64,000 nt of DNA from Nostoc sp. FACHB-892 (GTDB lineage Bacteria > Cyanobacteriota > Cyanobacteriia > Cyanobacteriales > Nostocaceae): positions 32,577-96,576 of the forward strand of contig NZ_JACJTR010000029.1 in the NCBI RefSeq assembly GCF_014698795.1. Reading direction: 5' to 3'. Below are positions 35,625 to 44,895 of the stretch, piece by piece; the stretch's first letter is position 1, and the number at the start of each line of letters is the position of its first letter. A program made the position numbers and the translations under genes. The notes under the pieces are model-generated. The model had not been told where the DNA came from. It searched no databases and worked only from the letters and a program-made list of their open reading frames with translations.

Positions 35625-37853
35625 GTGGTTCAAACTAGTCTAAATCCTCACATAACTCCAGCTTCTGAAAACGAACCAAGCTACGGACAATTGTTCGCCG
35701 TATTTGTGCGAAGATTTCCTTGGTTCCTAACAGTATTAATTGCTTCTATTGCTATTGCAGGCATGGTAACTTTTAAAACCAAACCTACTTATAAAAGTTC
35801 AATGCAACTGCTAGTAGAACCTAACTATCAAGGTAAAAAAGAAGGTGCGGGCATAGACAACCAGTTTACTGACTCTGATGTTGTGATAGATACTGCCACC
35901 CAGCTTAACTTGATGCAGAGTTCAGGACTCATCCAAAAAGCAGTTGATAAACTTCAGTCTGATTATCCAGATATAAGTGCAGCTGAAATTAAAACTTCTT
36001 TGGTCTTAACTCAATTAAGGAGCAAAGAAGATAATGTTGCTACTAAAATATTTCAAGTTGAATACACTGCTGGAGATCCAGAAAAGACACAAAAAGTTCT
36101 GGATGCAATTCGACAAGTTTATGTTGAATATAACAAACAACAGCAGACTTCGCGGTTACAAAAAGGTCTGCAAATTATCAGAGAGCAGTTAAGTAAAGCC
36201 AGTGAAGAAGTAAACGCGGCTGAGACTAATTTACAAAGATTTCGCAGAAATCAAAACTTAATTGATCCAGAGTCACAGGCCAAAGCTATTGAGGCAGCTT
36301 TGAATAATATTGCTCAAGAACGTCAGACAACTCGTGCCCAATATGGAGAAGCTTTAGCACGCCAAAAATCTTTAGAAGAACAACTTAACCGTTCTCCTCA
36401 AAATGCTCTAGTTGCTTCTCGTCTGAGTCAGTCTACCCGCTACCAAAGCTTACTCAACGAAATCCAAAAAACTGAACTGGCACTAGGACAGGAACGTTTA
36501 CGCTTTACAGATCAAACTCCAAGTGTGCAAAAGCTCAAAGAACAGCTTCAGAACCAAAAGGAATTATTGCAACAAGAGGTAGGAAGAACTTTAGGCGGAA
36601 AGTCTGCTGGTGCATTCACGAATGGAGACTCTCTTCTCGAAAAAGGACAGCTTGGTGAAATTGATCTTAACCTTGCTGGTCAGCTAGTAGAAACGCAAAC
36701 AACTATAGTTGCTTTAACTGCTCGCGATCAAACTTTGGCTAAGAAAGAAAACGAGCTGCGTTTTGAAATCAAACGCTTCCCACCTCTGTTGGCTTATTAC
36801 AATCGGATGCTACCACAGTTGCAATTTAGTCGTGAAAGATTAGAGCAACTTTTAAGAGCAGAACAGCAATTGCGGCAAGAACTTTCTAAGGGTGGATTTA
36901 ATTGGGAAGTTGTAGAAGATCCCCAAAAAGGCGCACAATTAGGCCCCAATCTCCAACAGAACTTGCTGTTAGGTGCTGTGGTTGGGTTTATGTTAGGAGG
37001 CATCGCTGCCTTTATCCGAGAATCGGCTGATGATGCAGTTCACACCACTGCTGAGTTAGAGAAGCAAATGGCCATGCCGTTGTTGGGAGCAACTCCCAAA
37101 TTACCGCCAGCCAAACCCAGAGAATCAATGATTAAGTTGCCCTTTGGTAAGCCAGAAGTTCTCGCTCCTTGGACAATTCAGGTATTGCAATCTCCACCAC
37201 GTTGGGAATCGCTGGATCTGATTTACAAAAACATTGAACTTTTGAATACTGTTGCTAACTTAAAATCTTTGATGATTACCTCAGCTTTACCTGATGAGGG
37301 TAAGTCAGCTTTGGCGTTAGGTTTAGCGATGAGTGCTGCCCGCTTACACAAAAGGGTTTTACTAATTGATGCCAATTTACGCGATCCCAGTTTGCATCAC
37401 CAACTGAATCTTCCTAACGAACAAGGGCTTTCAACTCTATTGGCTAGTGATGCAAATCTACCCAACCAGATTAGTCTTCAATATTCAGGTTCCGCTTACA
37501 TTGATATTTTGACGGCTGGTCCCAAACCTGCTGACCCAGCTAATCTCTTGAGTTCCCCTCGGATGATGCAATTAATGGCAGCATTTGAAGAAAACTATGA
37601 TTTGGTACTCATAGATGCTTCCCCAGTTCTCGGTTTGGTGGATGCCATGCTCACCGCATCATCTTGTCGTAGCGTGGTCATGGTGGCAAGCATTGGTATT
37701 GTGACGCGGAGTCAGCTTAATCAAGCGACAGCCATGCTGAGTAAGTTAAATCTGATTGGGGTTGTAGCTAATGGGGTATCAAACTCTAGTAGTAATTACG
37801 TCCCTTATGTAAAGGAACAGCAATTGGCTCTCCGTCAAGCTGTGGAAAAGTAG
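35625..37853 (+). CDS. Wzz/BY-kinase: chain-length determinant fused to tyrosine autokinase
   Basis: 742 residues. GTG 35625 has AAGGA seven bases upstream and is preferred over TTG 35604. The N-terminal Wzz region holds a membrane helix (about 24-45, FLTVLIASIAIAGMVTF). A periplasmic coiled-coil stretch (about 165-320) is rich in Gln, Glu and Leu. A second helix LLLGAVVGFMLGGIAAF lies at about 445. The cytoplasmic kinase has Walker A PDEGKSALA (about 558), Walker A' LLIDANLRDP (578) and Walker B LVLIDAS (660). It controls polymer length and export by cyclic autophosphorylation. The C-terminus has only two Tyr residues, fewer than in the classical Tyr cluster. Confidence 0.93.
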   Translation: MVQTSLNPHITPASENEPSYGQLFAVFVRRFPWFLTVLIASIAIAGMVTFKTKPTYKSSMQLLVEPNYQGKKEGAGIDNQFTDSDVVIDTATQLNLMQSSGLIQKAVDKLQSDYPDISAAEIKTSLVLTQLRSKEDNVATKIFQVEYTAGDPEKTQKVLDAIRQVYVEYNKQQQTSRLQKGLQIIREQLSKASEEVNAAETNLQRFRRNQNLIDPESQAKAIEAALNNIAQERQTTRAQYGEALARQKSLEEQLNRSPQNALVASRLSQSTRYQSLLNEIQKTELALGQERLRFTDQTPSVQKLKEQLQNQKELLQQEVGRTLGGKSAGAFTNGDSLLEKGQLGEIDLNLAGQLVETQTTIVALTARDQTLAKKENELRFEIKRFPPLLAYYNRMLPQLQFSRERLEQLLRAEQQLRQELSKGGFNWEVVEDPQKGAQLGPNLQQNLLLGAVVGFMLGGIAAFIRESADDAVHTTAELEKQMAMPLLGATPKLPPAKPRESMIKLPFGKPEVLAPWTIQVLQSPPRWESLDLIYKNIELLNTVANLKSLMITSALPDEGKSALALGLAMSAARLHKRVLLIDANLRDPSLHHQLNLPNEQGLSTLLASDANLPNQISLQYSGSAYIDILTAGPKPADPANLLSSPRMMQLMAAFEENYDLVLIDASPVLGLVDAMLTASSCRSVVMVASIGIVTRSQLNQATAMLSKLNLIGVVANGVSNSSSNYVPYVKEQQLALRQAVEK

Positions 37854-37886
37854 TTATTAGCGGTTATAGGTTGACCCCACCCCCAA

Positions 37887-37912
37887 CCCCCTCCCCGCAG
37901 GCGAGGAGGGGG
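37887..37912. repeat. Hairpin CCCCCTC...GAGGGGG after the BY-kinase
   Basis: CCCCCTCCCCGCAGGCGAGG and the following AGGGGG fold on themselves. The type CTCCCCGCAAGCGAGGAG recurs at 48491-48519, and half-forms occur near 54502. It is an interspersed repeat with terminator-like shape. Confidence 0.6.
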
Positions 37913-37946
37913 CTATGATGCAATACATTTAAATAGAACACGCAGT

Positions 37947-37970
37947 AGGGGCGCACAAGCTGTGCGCCCT
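37947..37970 (+). terminator. Palindromic repeat followed by T-rich tract
   Basis: AGGGGCGCACA-AGC-TGTGCGCCCT followed by TTGTTTTT fits an intrinsic terminator for the BY-kinase transcript. It is the same family as 34102-34125. The remaining spacer to 38505 is AT-rich without a gene and presumably holds the promoter of the hepC-like gene. Confidence 0.6.
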
Positions 37971-38505
37971 TTGTTTTTGATGAACCAAATTTAATTTTGT
38001 TGCTATCAGGAAAATCTCAGCATATTTATGCTATCTTTATCGGTTATCAGAGAAATCACTGGCTATTTAAAGAGTAAATAAAGAATTTATTTGAGCGATC
38101 GCTATTTCTAAATACTCTTATATTCTAGAAATTAAAGTACCTTCATAAAGGCTAGAAGACAAGATTGGACTGGTTTTTTTAAATCTATCGACACAATAAA
38201 CACCCCAGTACAATTAAACGTAGATATAGATTTATGGGTAATTTCCCTCTACATATTTCTACTTTCAGTAGTTACCGGAAAATACCGATTGCCCATGAAT
38301 ATTGATAGTAAGGTTGATTTGTACAACTCTACACCAGCAGGGTTCTGGATGATATGTGCTTGACTGAGTGGCAAATAGCAATAACATATTTTTGCCCTCA
38401 ATCTCTCCAATTTGGACTGACAACAAGATTCGGATTTGGGTCTTTGGCATTGATAGCCTTTGATAACGCCTCAGTAATTCACTCCTGTATAAACCCAAAG
38501 ACATT

Positions 38506-39225
38506 ATGACAACTTCAATAATTCCAACTCTAGAGAATTTATATGATGTAACCCAGGAACACCAAGATAATCGTGGGGACTGCACACTTCAGTGGCGACG
38601 GGGTAAGCTGTTGGTGAAGCCGCCTGGACAAGTTAAACAACCATATCTGCCTGCATTAAATAGTAAGCGATCGCTAGTAGAATGCTTACAACATTCTCCT
38701 GTAAGTTTGGTAAGCATAGATCCAAAATTGGGTGAAGCTTTGCTCAGGTTTTGGGCAGATGCGTGTGAAGAAGCTCAAAAACCAATATTCCTAAGCCTAC
38801 CTGCTAGCCAAAAACTGCCTAATCAACCCTTCAGACAATTACAGCGACTAATTGATTGGATTGCTGCTTTCATGCTGCTGTTATTAGTAAGTCCAGTCAT
38901 GTTGGGATTGATTGTGTTAATGCAAGTTTACTCGCCAGGGTCACTTTTTTGTCATGAATGGCGTGTTGGAGAACGGGGTAAACTATTTCGGGTAATCAGG
39001 TTTCACACTCAAAACACCACACCGCTAGAACGTTGGATGGGTAAATACAGCCTCGACAATCTACCACAGCTATTTAACGTGCTACGCGGTGACATGAGTT
39101 TAACCGGATTTCGTTGTTGGACTTTAGAAGATGCAGTACAGATAAATAAACTACCAGAAATTACAGCTTTATGGGAAGTAGACGCACAGTCTCACCCGTT
39201 ACATCTAGATAGCCAAACCCTGTAA
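38506..39225 (+). CDS. hepC: HepC-like sugar-phosphate transferase (bacterial sugar transferase domain)
   Basis: 239 residues. The first about 110 residues are a soluble region without recognised domain. A membrane segment (about 120-145, WIAAFMLLLLVSPVML) leads to the transferase domain: CHEWRVGERGKLFRVIRFHT, ERWMGKYSLDNLPQLFNVL, RGDMSLTGFR. Family enzymes move a sugar-1-phosphate from a nucleotide sugar to undecaprenyl phosphate. Two positions differ from the norm: DELPQ is DNLPQ and GPRP is GFRC. Position directly before the hepA-like gene matches the hepC-hepA pair of Anabaena, needed for the heterocyst polysaccharide layer. Confidence 0.85.
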   Translation: MTTSIIPTLENLYDVTQEHQDNRGDCTLQWRRGKLLVKPPGQVKQPYLPALNSKRSLVECLQHSPVSLVSIDPKLGEALLRFWADACEEAQKPIFLSLPASQKLPNQPFRQLQRLIDWIAAFMLLLLVSPVMLGLIVLMQVYSPGSLFCHEWRVGERGKLFRVIRFHTQNTTPLERWMGKYSLDNLPQLFNVLRGDMSLTGFRCWTLEDAVQINKLPEITALWEVDAQSHPLHLDSQTL

Positions 39226-39232
39226 TTTATCT

Positions 39233-39263
39233 GTGCGGTAATTGATATTTTCATCTACCGCAC
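39233..39263. promoter_or_regulatory. Inverted repeat between hepC- and hepA-like genes
   Basis: GTGCGGTA (39233-39240) and TACCGCAC (39256-39263) form a perfect 8-bp stem around 15 bases, starting eight bases after the hepC-like stop. No T-run follows, so an operator for the hepA-like gene is as likely as a transcript-end hairpin. Confidence 0.4.
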
Positions 39264-39339
39264 TGAAGCTAAAGCAAAAACTGCTTAAATCGCATTTATA
39301 ACGGTCTATCTACCTTGCCAAACTATTATTATAAAATCC

Positions 39340-41190
39340 ATGCATTCCCAATTTCCTCAACAACTCCGTAGTTTGCTCAAAGCTACCAGCTTTTGGCAAG
39401 ACAACTATTTAATATTGCGAGAATTTAAACACTTTCGTAAAATTGCAATTTTAGCTCTTATATTTTCAGTTTTGGCGGCAACTTTTGAAGGTGTGAGTAT
39501 TGGTTTCTTACTTTCCTTTTTGCAAAGCTTAACTAGTCCTAATGCTCAACCTGTCCAAACAGGAATAGGCTGGTTTGATATTTGGATTTTGGGAGCCAAG
39601 TCATCAGCAATTAATCGCCTCTACCGCGTATCTTTGCTGATTTTATTAAGTACTTGGTTACGTGCGACCTTTAACTATTTTTCTCAAGTTTACACTGAAT
39701 TATCTCAACTCCATCTTGCCGATCGCCTACGTAAGCAAATTTTTGAACAGTTACAATCCTTATCTTTAAGTTACTTTGCTAAAACTCGTTCTGGTGAACT
39801 AATTAACACAATTACCACAGAAATCGAAAAGATAAGACAGGGTTTTAGTGGCGGAGCCTTTTTAGTAACTAGAGGATTGACAACTCTTGTCTACTTAATA
39901 TCAATGTTTTTGATATCATGGCAACTAACGCTGATTTCAGCACTACTATTTACACTTTTAGGTGTGGGGTTGTCAAATCTGAACGCTAGAGTCAGAGAAT
40001 CAAGTTTTGGCATGACAACTGCTAACGCTAATTTTACATCAACAGCCATAGAATTTATTAATGGCATTCGTACTGTTCACACCTGTGGTACTCAAGAATT
40101 TGAGCGTCAGCGTTACTATAAAGCTAGCGATAAGGTAATAAGTACTACAACTAAAGTTGTTTTTACTTGGACACTTGTGAAGCCTATTGCCGAAGGGGTA
40201 GCGACTACGGTGTTGGTCGGAATGATTATTTTAGCGTTCACTAGCCTTGTTACCAATGGAACGCTACAAGTTGCTTCTTTACTAACCTTTTTCTTTGTGC
40301 TATTTCGCTTTATTCCCTTCGTTCAAGATATTAATGGCACGAGAGCATATCTCAGTACTTTACATGGTTCGGCAGATAATATTAAAAATTTGTTGAAAAC
40401 TGATGAAAAATATTACTTTCAAAATGGCAAAATTGAGTTTAGAGGCTTAAAAAGGTCAATAGATTTAGTCTCTGTAGATTTTGGCTACGATGATGAAAAT
40501 TTAGTGCTACATAATATTACCCTGACTATTGAAAAGGGAAAAATGACAGCATTAGTTGGAGCTTCGGGTGCTGGTAAAACAACCCTGGCTGACTTAATTC
40601 CTCGATTTTATAATGCTACAGATGGATATCTTTACATTGATGAAGTTGATGTACGACAGTTTGAAATTAACTCTCTACGTCGCAAAATAGCTGTTGTCAG
40701 TCAAGATACTTTTATTTTCAATACTAATGTTTGGGAAAATATTTCTTACGGTACTCCAGAAGCGACTAATGATGAAATTAAAGCAGCTGCTAAACTAGCG
40801 AATGCACTAGAATTTATTTTAGAAATGCCCGAAGGTTTTGATACCCAATTAGGCGATCGCGGTGTTAGATTATCTGGAGGACAAAGACAGCGAATTGCTA
40901 TTGCGCGTGCTTTACTGCGGAACCCAGAAATTTTGATTTTGGATGAAGCAACTAGCGCTTTAGATTCGCTATCTGAGCGCTTAATTCAAGATTCATTAGA
41001 AAAGCTATCTGTTGGTAAGACAGTAATTGCGATCGCTCACCGTCTTTCTACTATTTCTAAAGCAGATAAAGTTGTGGTATTAGAACAAGGACGGATAGTA
41101 GAACAAGGTAACTATAAAGAACTACTCGATCTCAAAGGTAAGCTTTGGAAATATCATCAAATGCAGTATGAAGTAAGGCAATCAGATTAG
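39340..41190 (+). CDS. hepA: HepA-like ABC exporter (fused membrane and ATPase domains)
   Basis: 616 residues, MsbA-type half transporter working as a dimer. Six membrane helices fall within about 30-330 (for example IAILALIFSVLAATFEGVSIGF). The ATPase has Walker A GASGAGKTT, Q-loop VVSQDTF, signature LSGGQRQRIAIARALL, Walker B ILILDEATSALDS and the switch His in IAHRLST. Order after a hepC-like gene and the overall sequence match HepA of heterocyst formers, required to deposit the envelope polysaccharide that keeps oxygen out. It probably flips or exports lipid-linked saccharide. Confidence 0.92.
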   Translation: MHSQFPQQLRSLLKATSFWQDNYLILREFKHFRKIAILALIFSVLAATFEGVSIGFLLSFLQSLTSPNAQPVQTGIGWFDIWILGAKSSAINRLYRVSLLILLSTWLRATFNYFSQVYTELSQLHLADRLRKQIFEQLQSLSLSYFAKTRSGELINTITTEIEKIRQGFSGGAFLVTRGLTTLVYLISMFLISWQLTLISALLFTLLGVGLSNLNARVRESSFGMTTANANFTSTAIEFINGIRTVHTCGTQEFERQRYYKASDKVISTTTKVVFTWTLVKPIAEGVATTVLVGMIILAFTSLVTNGTLQVASLLTFFFVLFRFIPFVQDINGTRAYLSTLHGSADNIKNLLKTDEKYYFQNGKIEFRGLKRSIDLVSVDFGYDDENLVLHNITLTIEKGKMTALVGASGAGKTTLADLIPRFYNATDGYLYIDEVDVRQFEINSLRRKIAVVSQDTFIFNTNVWENISYGTPEATNDEIKAAAKLANALEFILEMPEGFDTQLGDRGVRLSGGQRQRIAIARALLRNPEILILDEATSALDSLSERLIQDSLEKLSVGKTVIAIAHRLSTISKADKVVVLEQGRIVEQGNYKELLDLKGKLWKYHQMQYEVRQSD

Positions 41191-41224
41191 GAATAATATC
41201 CAAAATCTAGTTAAATTTAGGCTG

Positions 41225-41250
41225 TAGGGGTGTACAGCTATACACCCCTA
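41225..41250. repeat. Palindrome TAGGGGTGTA/TACACCCCTA
   Basis: A perfect 10-bp stem with loop CAGCTA, 35 bases after the hepA-like gene. It is the third clear member of the palindrome family at 34102 and 37947. Confidence 0.75.
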
Positions 41251-41362
41251 CTCGAATCAAGTATATGTTGAAATGGTAACATTAACATAAAAATAGTATC
41301 TTAATTCTCTTTATTTATCCAAAAAGTAGTTAGGAACTAATTAAATTAAAACTATATGCTAA

Positions 41363-42538
41363 ATGCTAACAGATAATATGTCCGATAAAATATTTAACAA
41401 AGACCTAATTTATCAATGCTCAAACTTCGATATAGGTGAAGGCGGAGGTGTTGAAACTTATTTAGCTTCTCTATTTGAACATCGACCACATGAAGTTAGC
41501 GATCGCGTGATAAAATCGCTTAATAATGTAGATCAAAGCCAGTTTAAATTGCTGCACATTCACAGCCCAGATTTGCTATTGCAGCTTACAGGCGAATGCC
41601 CTGCCATCTTCAGCGTTCATAATCACTCATTCTACTGTCCTAGCGGTACAAAATATTTAGCAGGGCAACGGACAATCTGTGATCGCAACTTTTCTTATTT
41701 AGGATGTACCTGGGGTAAACTAGTAGATAAATGTGGTAGCCGTAGACCTTTAAGAAGTTTGAAAGAACTTCAAACTACTAATCAGTTATTAGATATCTTA
41801 AAAAAGATAAAAATTACTTTTGTTGCTAATAGCGAATATGTGCGGCAACAATTGATCCAAAATGGTGTACCCCCAGAACAAACTCTAACGCTACACTGTG
41901 GGATCTCTGTACCGCAAACAGCAACTGCACCCTTGAGTTTAGAAGTTCATCAAAATCATAGAATTTTGTTTGCGGGACGAATTGTTTCTGATAAAGGTCT
42001 AGAATGGCTACTCAAAACCTTAATACATACAGACCCGCAAATTAAACTTGATATCGCAGGTGAAGGATGGGAACGGCCCCGCTTAGAAAAATTAGCAAAC
42101 ACCCTCAAATTAAATAACCGGATCACTTGGCATGGATGGTGCGATCGCGATAAAATAAATCAACTTTATCAACAGTGTTTTGCAGTTATCTTTCCTAGCG
42201 TTTGGCCTGAACCTGCTGGTCTTGTAACTCTGGAAGCATACTCTCGTTATCGGCCTGTAATTGGTAGTGCAGTCGGAGGAATTCCAGAACATTTACGAGA
42301 TGGAGAAACGGGTATTCTTGTTCCAGGTAATGATATCAAAAAGCTGGCTGATGCTATCCATGAGTTGTATAAAGATCATCAAAAAAGCCGATACATGGGC
42401 CAACAAGGCCATGCTTTATTGATGAAAGAGTTTACAATGGCTACTCATGTAAATAATCTCCGAAAAATTTATGCAAAAACAATAGCTGAATTCCCTTCTA
42501 GAGCGAAAAAGCTATATAGCATCCCTCAAGCTAAATAA
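41363..42538 (+). CDS. Glycosyltransferase family 4
   Basis: 391 residues; ATG 41363 or the internal ATG 41378 could be used. The N-terminal half includes SNFDIGEGGGVETYLASLF and a Cys-containing insert (YCPSGTKYL, ICDRNFSYLGCTW) seen in some GT4 enzymes. The donor half has ILFAGRIVSDKGLEWLLKTL, LDIAGEGWERPRLEKLA, and WPEPAGLVTLEAYSRYRPVI with EX7E. It is a predicted cytoplasmic sugar transferase of the island, following the hepA-like gene. Confidence 0.9.
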   Translation: MLTDNMSDKIFNKDLIYQCSNFDIGEGGGVETYLASLFEHRPHEVSDRVIKSLNNVDQSQFKLLHIHSPDLLLQLTGECPAIFSVHNHSFYCPSGTKYLAGQRTICDRNFSYLGCTWGKLVDKCGSRRPLRSLKELQTTNQLLDILKKIKITFVANSEYVRQQLIQNGVPPEQTLTLHCGISVPQTATAPLSLEVHQNHRILFAGRIVSDKGLEWLLKTLIHTDPQIKLDIAGEGWERPRLEKLANTLKLNNRITWHGWCDRDKINQLYQQCFAVIFPSVWPEPAGLVTLEAYSRYRPVIGSAVGGIPEHLRDGETGILVPGNDIKKLADAIHELYKDHQKSRYMGQQGHALLMKEFTMATHVNNLRKIYAKTIAEFPSRAKKLYSIPQAK

Positions 42539-42603
42539 TCTTAATTTGCTAAAAACACCAATTAGTGCAATCTTCTACTGAGAAAAAATCAAGGGAGAAA
42601 AAT

Positions 42604-43596
42604 ATGTCATTACATAAAGAATGCGAAGCACCTTTAGTTAGCGTTATTATCCCCACTTATAATCGATCAGAGTATCTCAAGCAAGCGATCGCTAGTGCTG
42701 TAAACCAAACTTATCAAAATATCGAAATTATTATTTCTGATAATTGTAGTCCAGAAAACCCTCAAGAACTTGTCGCATCTTTTGGTGACTCACGCATCAG
42801 ATTTTGGCGACATCAGCAAAATGTGGGTATGCTTGCTAATCAGCAGCATGGCTTTAAGATGGCGCGAGGTAAATATGTTGCTAGTCTCCATGATGATGAT
42901 ATCTGGAATGAAGATTTTTTAGCAAAGCTAGTACCACTACTTGAAGCAAATTCTGAGTTAGTTATCGCTTTTTGTGACCAATATATTATAAATGCATCTG
43001 GGAAAATTAATAAAATTGGAACTGAAGAAAATACACGCGCTTACAAACGGGACAAACTAGCAAAAGGAATTCATCAATCTTTTTATAAAATTGGATTGAT
43101 AGATAAAAGCATACCCACTGCTGCATCTTGTGTAATTCGCAATAATTTTATTGATTGGGATAGTATTCCCTCAGAAGTTGGTGGGATGTGGGATTTATAT
43201 TTAACTTATCTCTGCTGTATATCTGGTGGTAGTTCTTATTACTATCCTGAAAGATTGACGCAATATCGCGCCCATGAACAAACTGATACTATGCTCAGTG
43301 GTAGTCGAGATGTACAGGCAAAAATTCGCAAAGCTAAAAGCGAAATGTTTTGTTATCAAGTTTTTATGGAAGATCCTCGCTTACAGCACTTTAAAACGTA
43401 CTTTCAACGTAAATGGTTAGAAGCTAATACCACTTTGGGAATTGGTTTGCTGCGAAGTGAACAAATAGCCGCAGCACGTCCTTATTTTTGGCAAGTGCTG
43501 AATCAACAAAAATTTGATGTGCGAACTATAGCGGCACTTACTCTTAGTTTTACGCCGCGAGTTGTGGCAGATAAGTTAATGAAAATACCAAAATAA
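42604..43596 (+). CDS. Family 2 glycosyltransferase
   Basis: 330 residues from ATG 42604 with GGGAG six bases upstream; GTG-type upstream starts are unlikely. GT-A motifs are PLVSVIIPTYNRSEYLKQAI, IEIIISDNCSPENP, YVASLHDDDIWNEDFLAKL (metal-binding DDD) and GGMWDLYLTYLC. No membrane segment is present. It is likely to add one residue of the repeat unit. Confidence 0.92.
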   Translation: MSLHKECEAPLVSVIIPTYNRSEYLKQAIASAVNQTYQNIEIIISDNCSPENPQELVASFGDSRIRFWRHQQNVGMLANQQHGFKMARGKYVASLHDDDIWNEDFLAKLVPLLEANSELVIAFCDQYIINASGKINKIGTEENTRAYKRDKLAKGIHQSFYKIGLIDKSIPTAASCVIRNNFIDWDSIPSEVGGMWDLYLTYLCCISGGSSYYYPERLTQYRAHEQTDTMLSGSRDVQAKIRKAKSEMFCYQVFMEDPRLQHFKTYFQRKWLEANTTLGIGLLRSEQIAAARPYFWQVLNQQKFDVRTIAALTLSFTPRVVADKLMKIPK

Positions 43597-43692
43597 TAAA
43601 TTAATAGCGACCGCAGAGGGAAGAAAATAAGTTTATTTAAAATTCTTTATCTGCGGTTATGGGTGAGCTTTTATCATTAAGGAAGGTAATGG

Positions 43693-44895
43693 ATGAAACT
43701 TTGTATTGTTACTCATAAAATCAAAAAAGGTGATGGTCAGGGACGGGTAAACTATGAGGTTGCTAATGAAGCAATTCGCCGTGGTCATCAACTGACATTA
43801 TTAGCTAGTGAAGTCGCACCAGAGCTAGAAGACAATAGCCAAGTTAATTGGATTCAAATCCCAGTCAAAAGCTATCCGACAGAATTTGTGCGTAATTTCA
43901 TATTTGCCCAAAAAAGTGCAGATTGGTTGCGTCAACATCGCTCTGAGATTGATTTAGTTAAAGTCAATGGAGCAATTAACCTGGCTGCGGCTGATGTGAA
44001 TGCTGTACATTTTGTCCACAGTTCATGGTTGCGATCGCCTGTTCATATTTCCCGCAATCGCCGAGACTTATATGGTTTGTACCAATGGCTGTTTACGGCT
44101 TTTAATGCCCGTTGGGAAAAACAGGCTTTCCAAAAAGCGCAGGTTGTCGTAGCTGTATCAGAAAAGGTAGCGCAGGAATTAGTCAATATTGGTGTACCGC
44201 GTTCTCGCATTCGCGTAATTGTCAACGGCGTAGACTTAGAAGAGTTTGCTCCTGGTGAAAGCGAGCGCCAAAAGTTAGGTTTACCAGAAAATGTCACCCT
44301 AACACTGTTCGCTGGAGATATCCGCACACCCAGAAAGAACTTAGATACAGTACTGCACGCCTTGGTGAAAGTTCCCGATTTACATCTGGTGGTAGTAGGA
44401 CATACCCAAAATAGTCCTTTCCCAGAACTAGCAGCATCATTAGGGTTAAGCGATCGCGTGCATTTTGTCGGATATCGCCGTGATATCCCTCAAATTATGC
44501 AAGCAGTAGATTTATTTGTTTTTCCTTCCCGATACGAAGCTTGCAGCCTCGTATTGTTAGAAGCACTTTCTTCAGGACTGCCAGTAATTACTGCCACAGC
44601 CACCGGAGGCGGAGAGTTGGTGACACCAGAATGTGGCATCGTTTTACCCGACTCAGATGATATTAATGCTTTGGCTGTGGCGCTGATGTCCTTGGTGAGC
44701 AGTCCCACCCTTGTAAAGCAAATGGGCAAAGCAGCTCGCTCTGTGGCAGAACGACATAGCTGGACTACTATGGCAAAAACTTATGTGGATCTATTCGAGG
44801 AGTTAAGCAAGAATGCGGAACACCGTTCTGATACCGACTTATCGCCGTCCACAAGACCTATCACGCTGCCTTTTGGCGCTACAGGAGCAAACTAA
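43693..44895 (+). CDS. Glycosyltransferase family 4
   Basis: 400 residues from an ATG behind AAGGAAGG. The N-terminus reads MKLCIVTHKIKKGDGQGRVN. The donor domain has VVAVSEKVAQELVNIGV, IRVIVNGVDLEEFAPG, FAGDIRTPRKNLDTVLHAL and PSRYEACSLVLLEALSSGLP with the EX7E acids. Its last 83 bases overlap the next gene in another frame, implying tight translational linkage. Confidence 0.92.
   Translation: MKLCIVTHKIKKGDGQGRVNYEVANEAIRRGHQLTLLASEVAPELEDNSQVNWIQIPVKSYPTEFVRNFIFAQKSADWLRQHRSEIDLVKVNGAINLAAADVNAVHFVHSSWLRSPVHISRNRRDLYGLYQWLFTAFNARWEKQAFQKAQVVVAVSEKVAQELVNIGVPRSRIRVIVNGVDLEEFAPGESERQKLGLPENVTLTLFAGDIRTPRKNLDTVLHALVKVPDLHLVVVGHTQNSPFPELAASLGLSDRVHFVGYRRDIPQIMQAVDLFVFPSRYEACSLVLLEALSSGLPVITATATGGGELVTPECGIVLPDSDDINALAVALMSLVSSPTLVKQMGKAARSVAERHSWTTMAKTYVDLFEELSKNAEHRSDTDLSPSTRPITLPFGATGAN

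Noticed and set aside
38265..38585. 106-codon minus-strand frame over the start of the hepC-like gene
   Set aside because: Overlaps the hepC-like start antisense, has no ribosome-binding site and shows no recognisable family.
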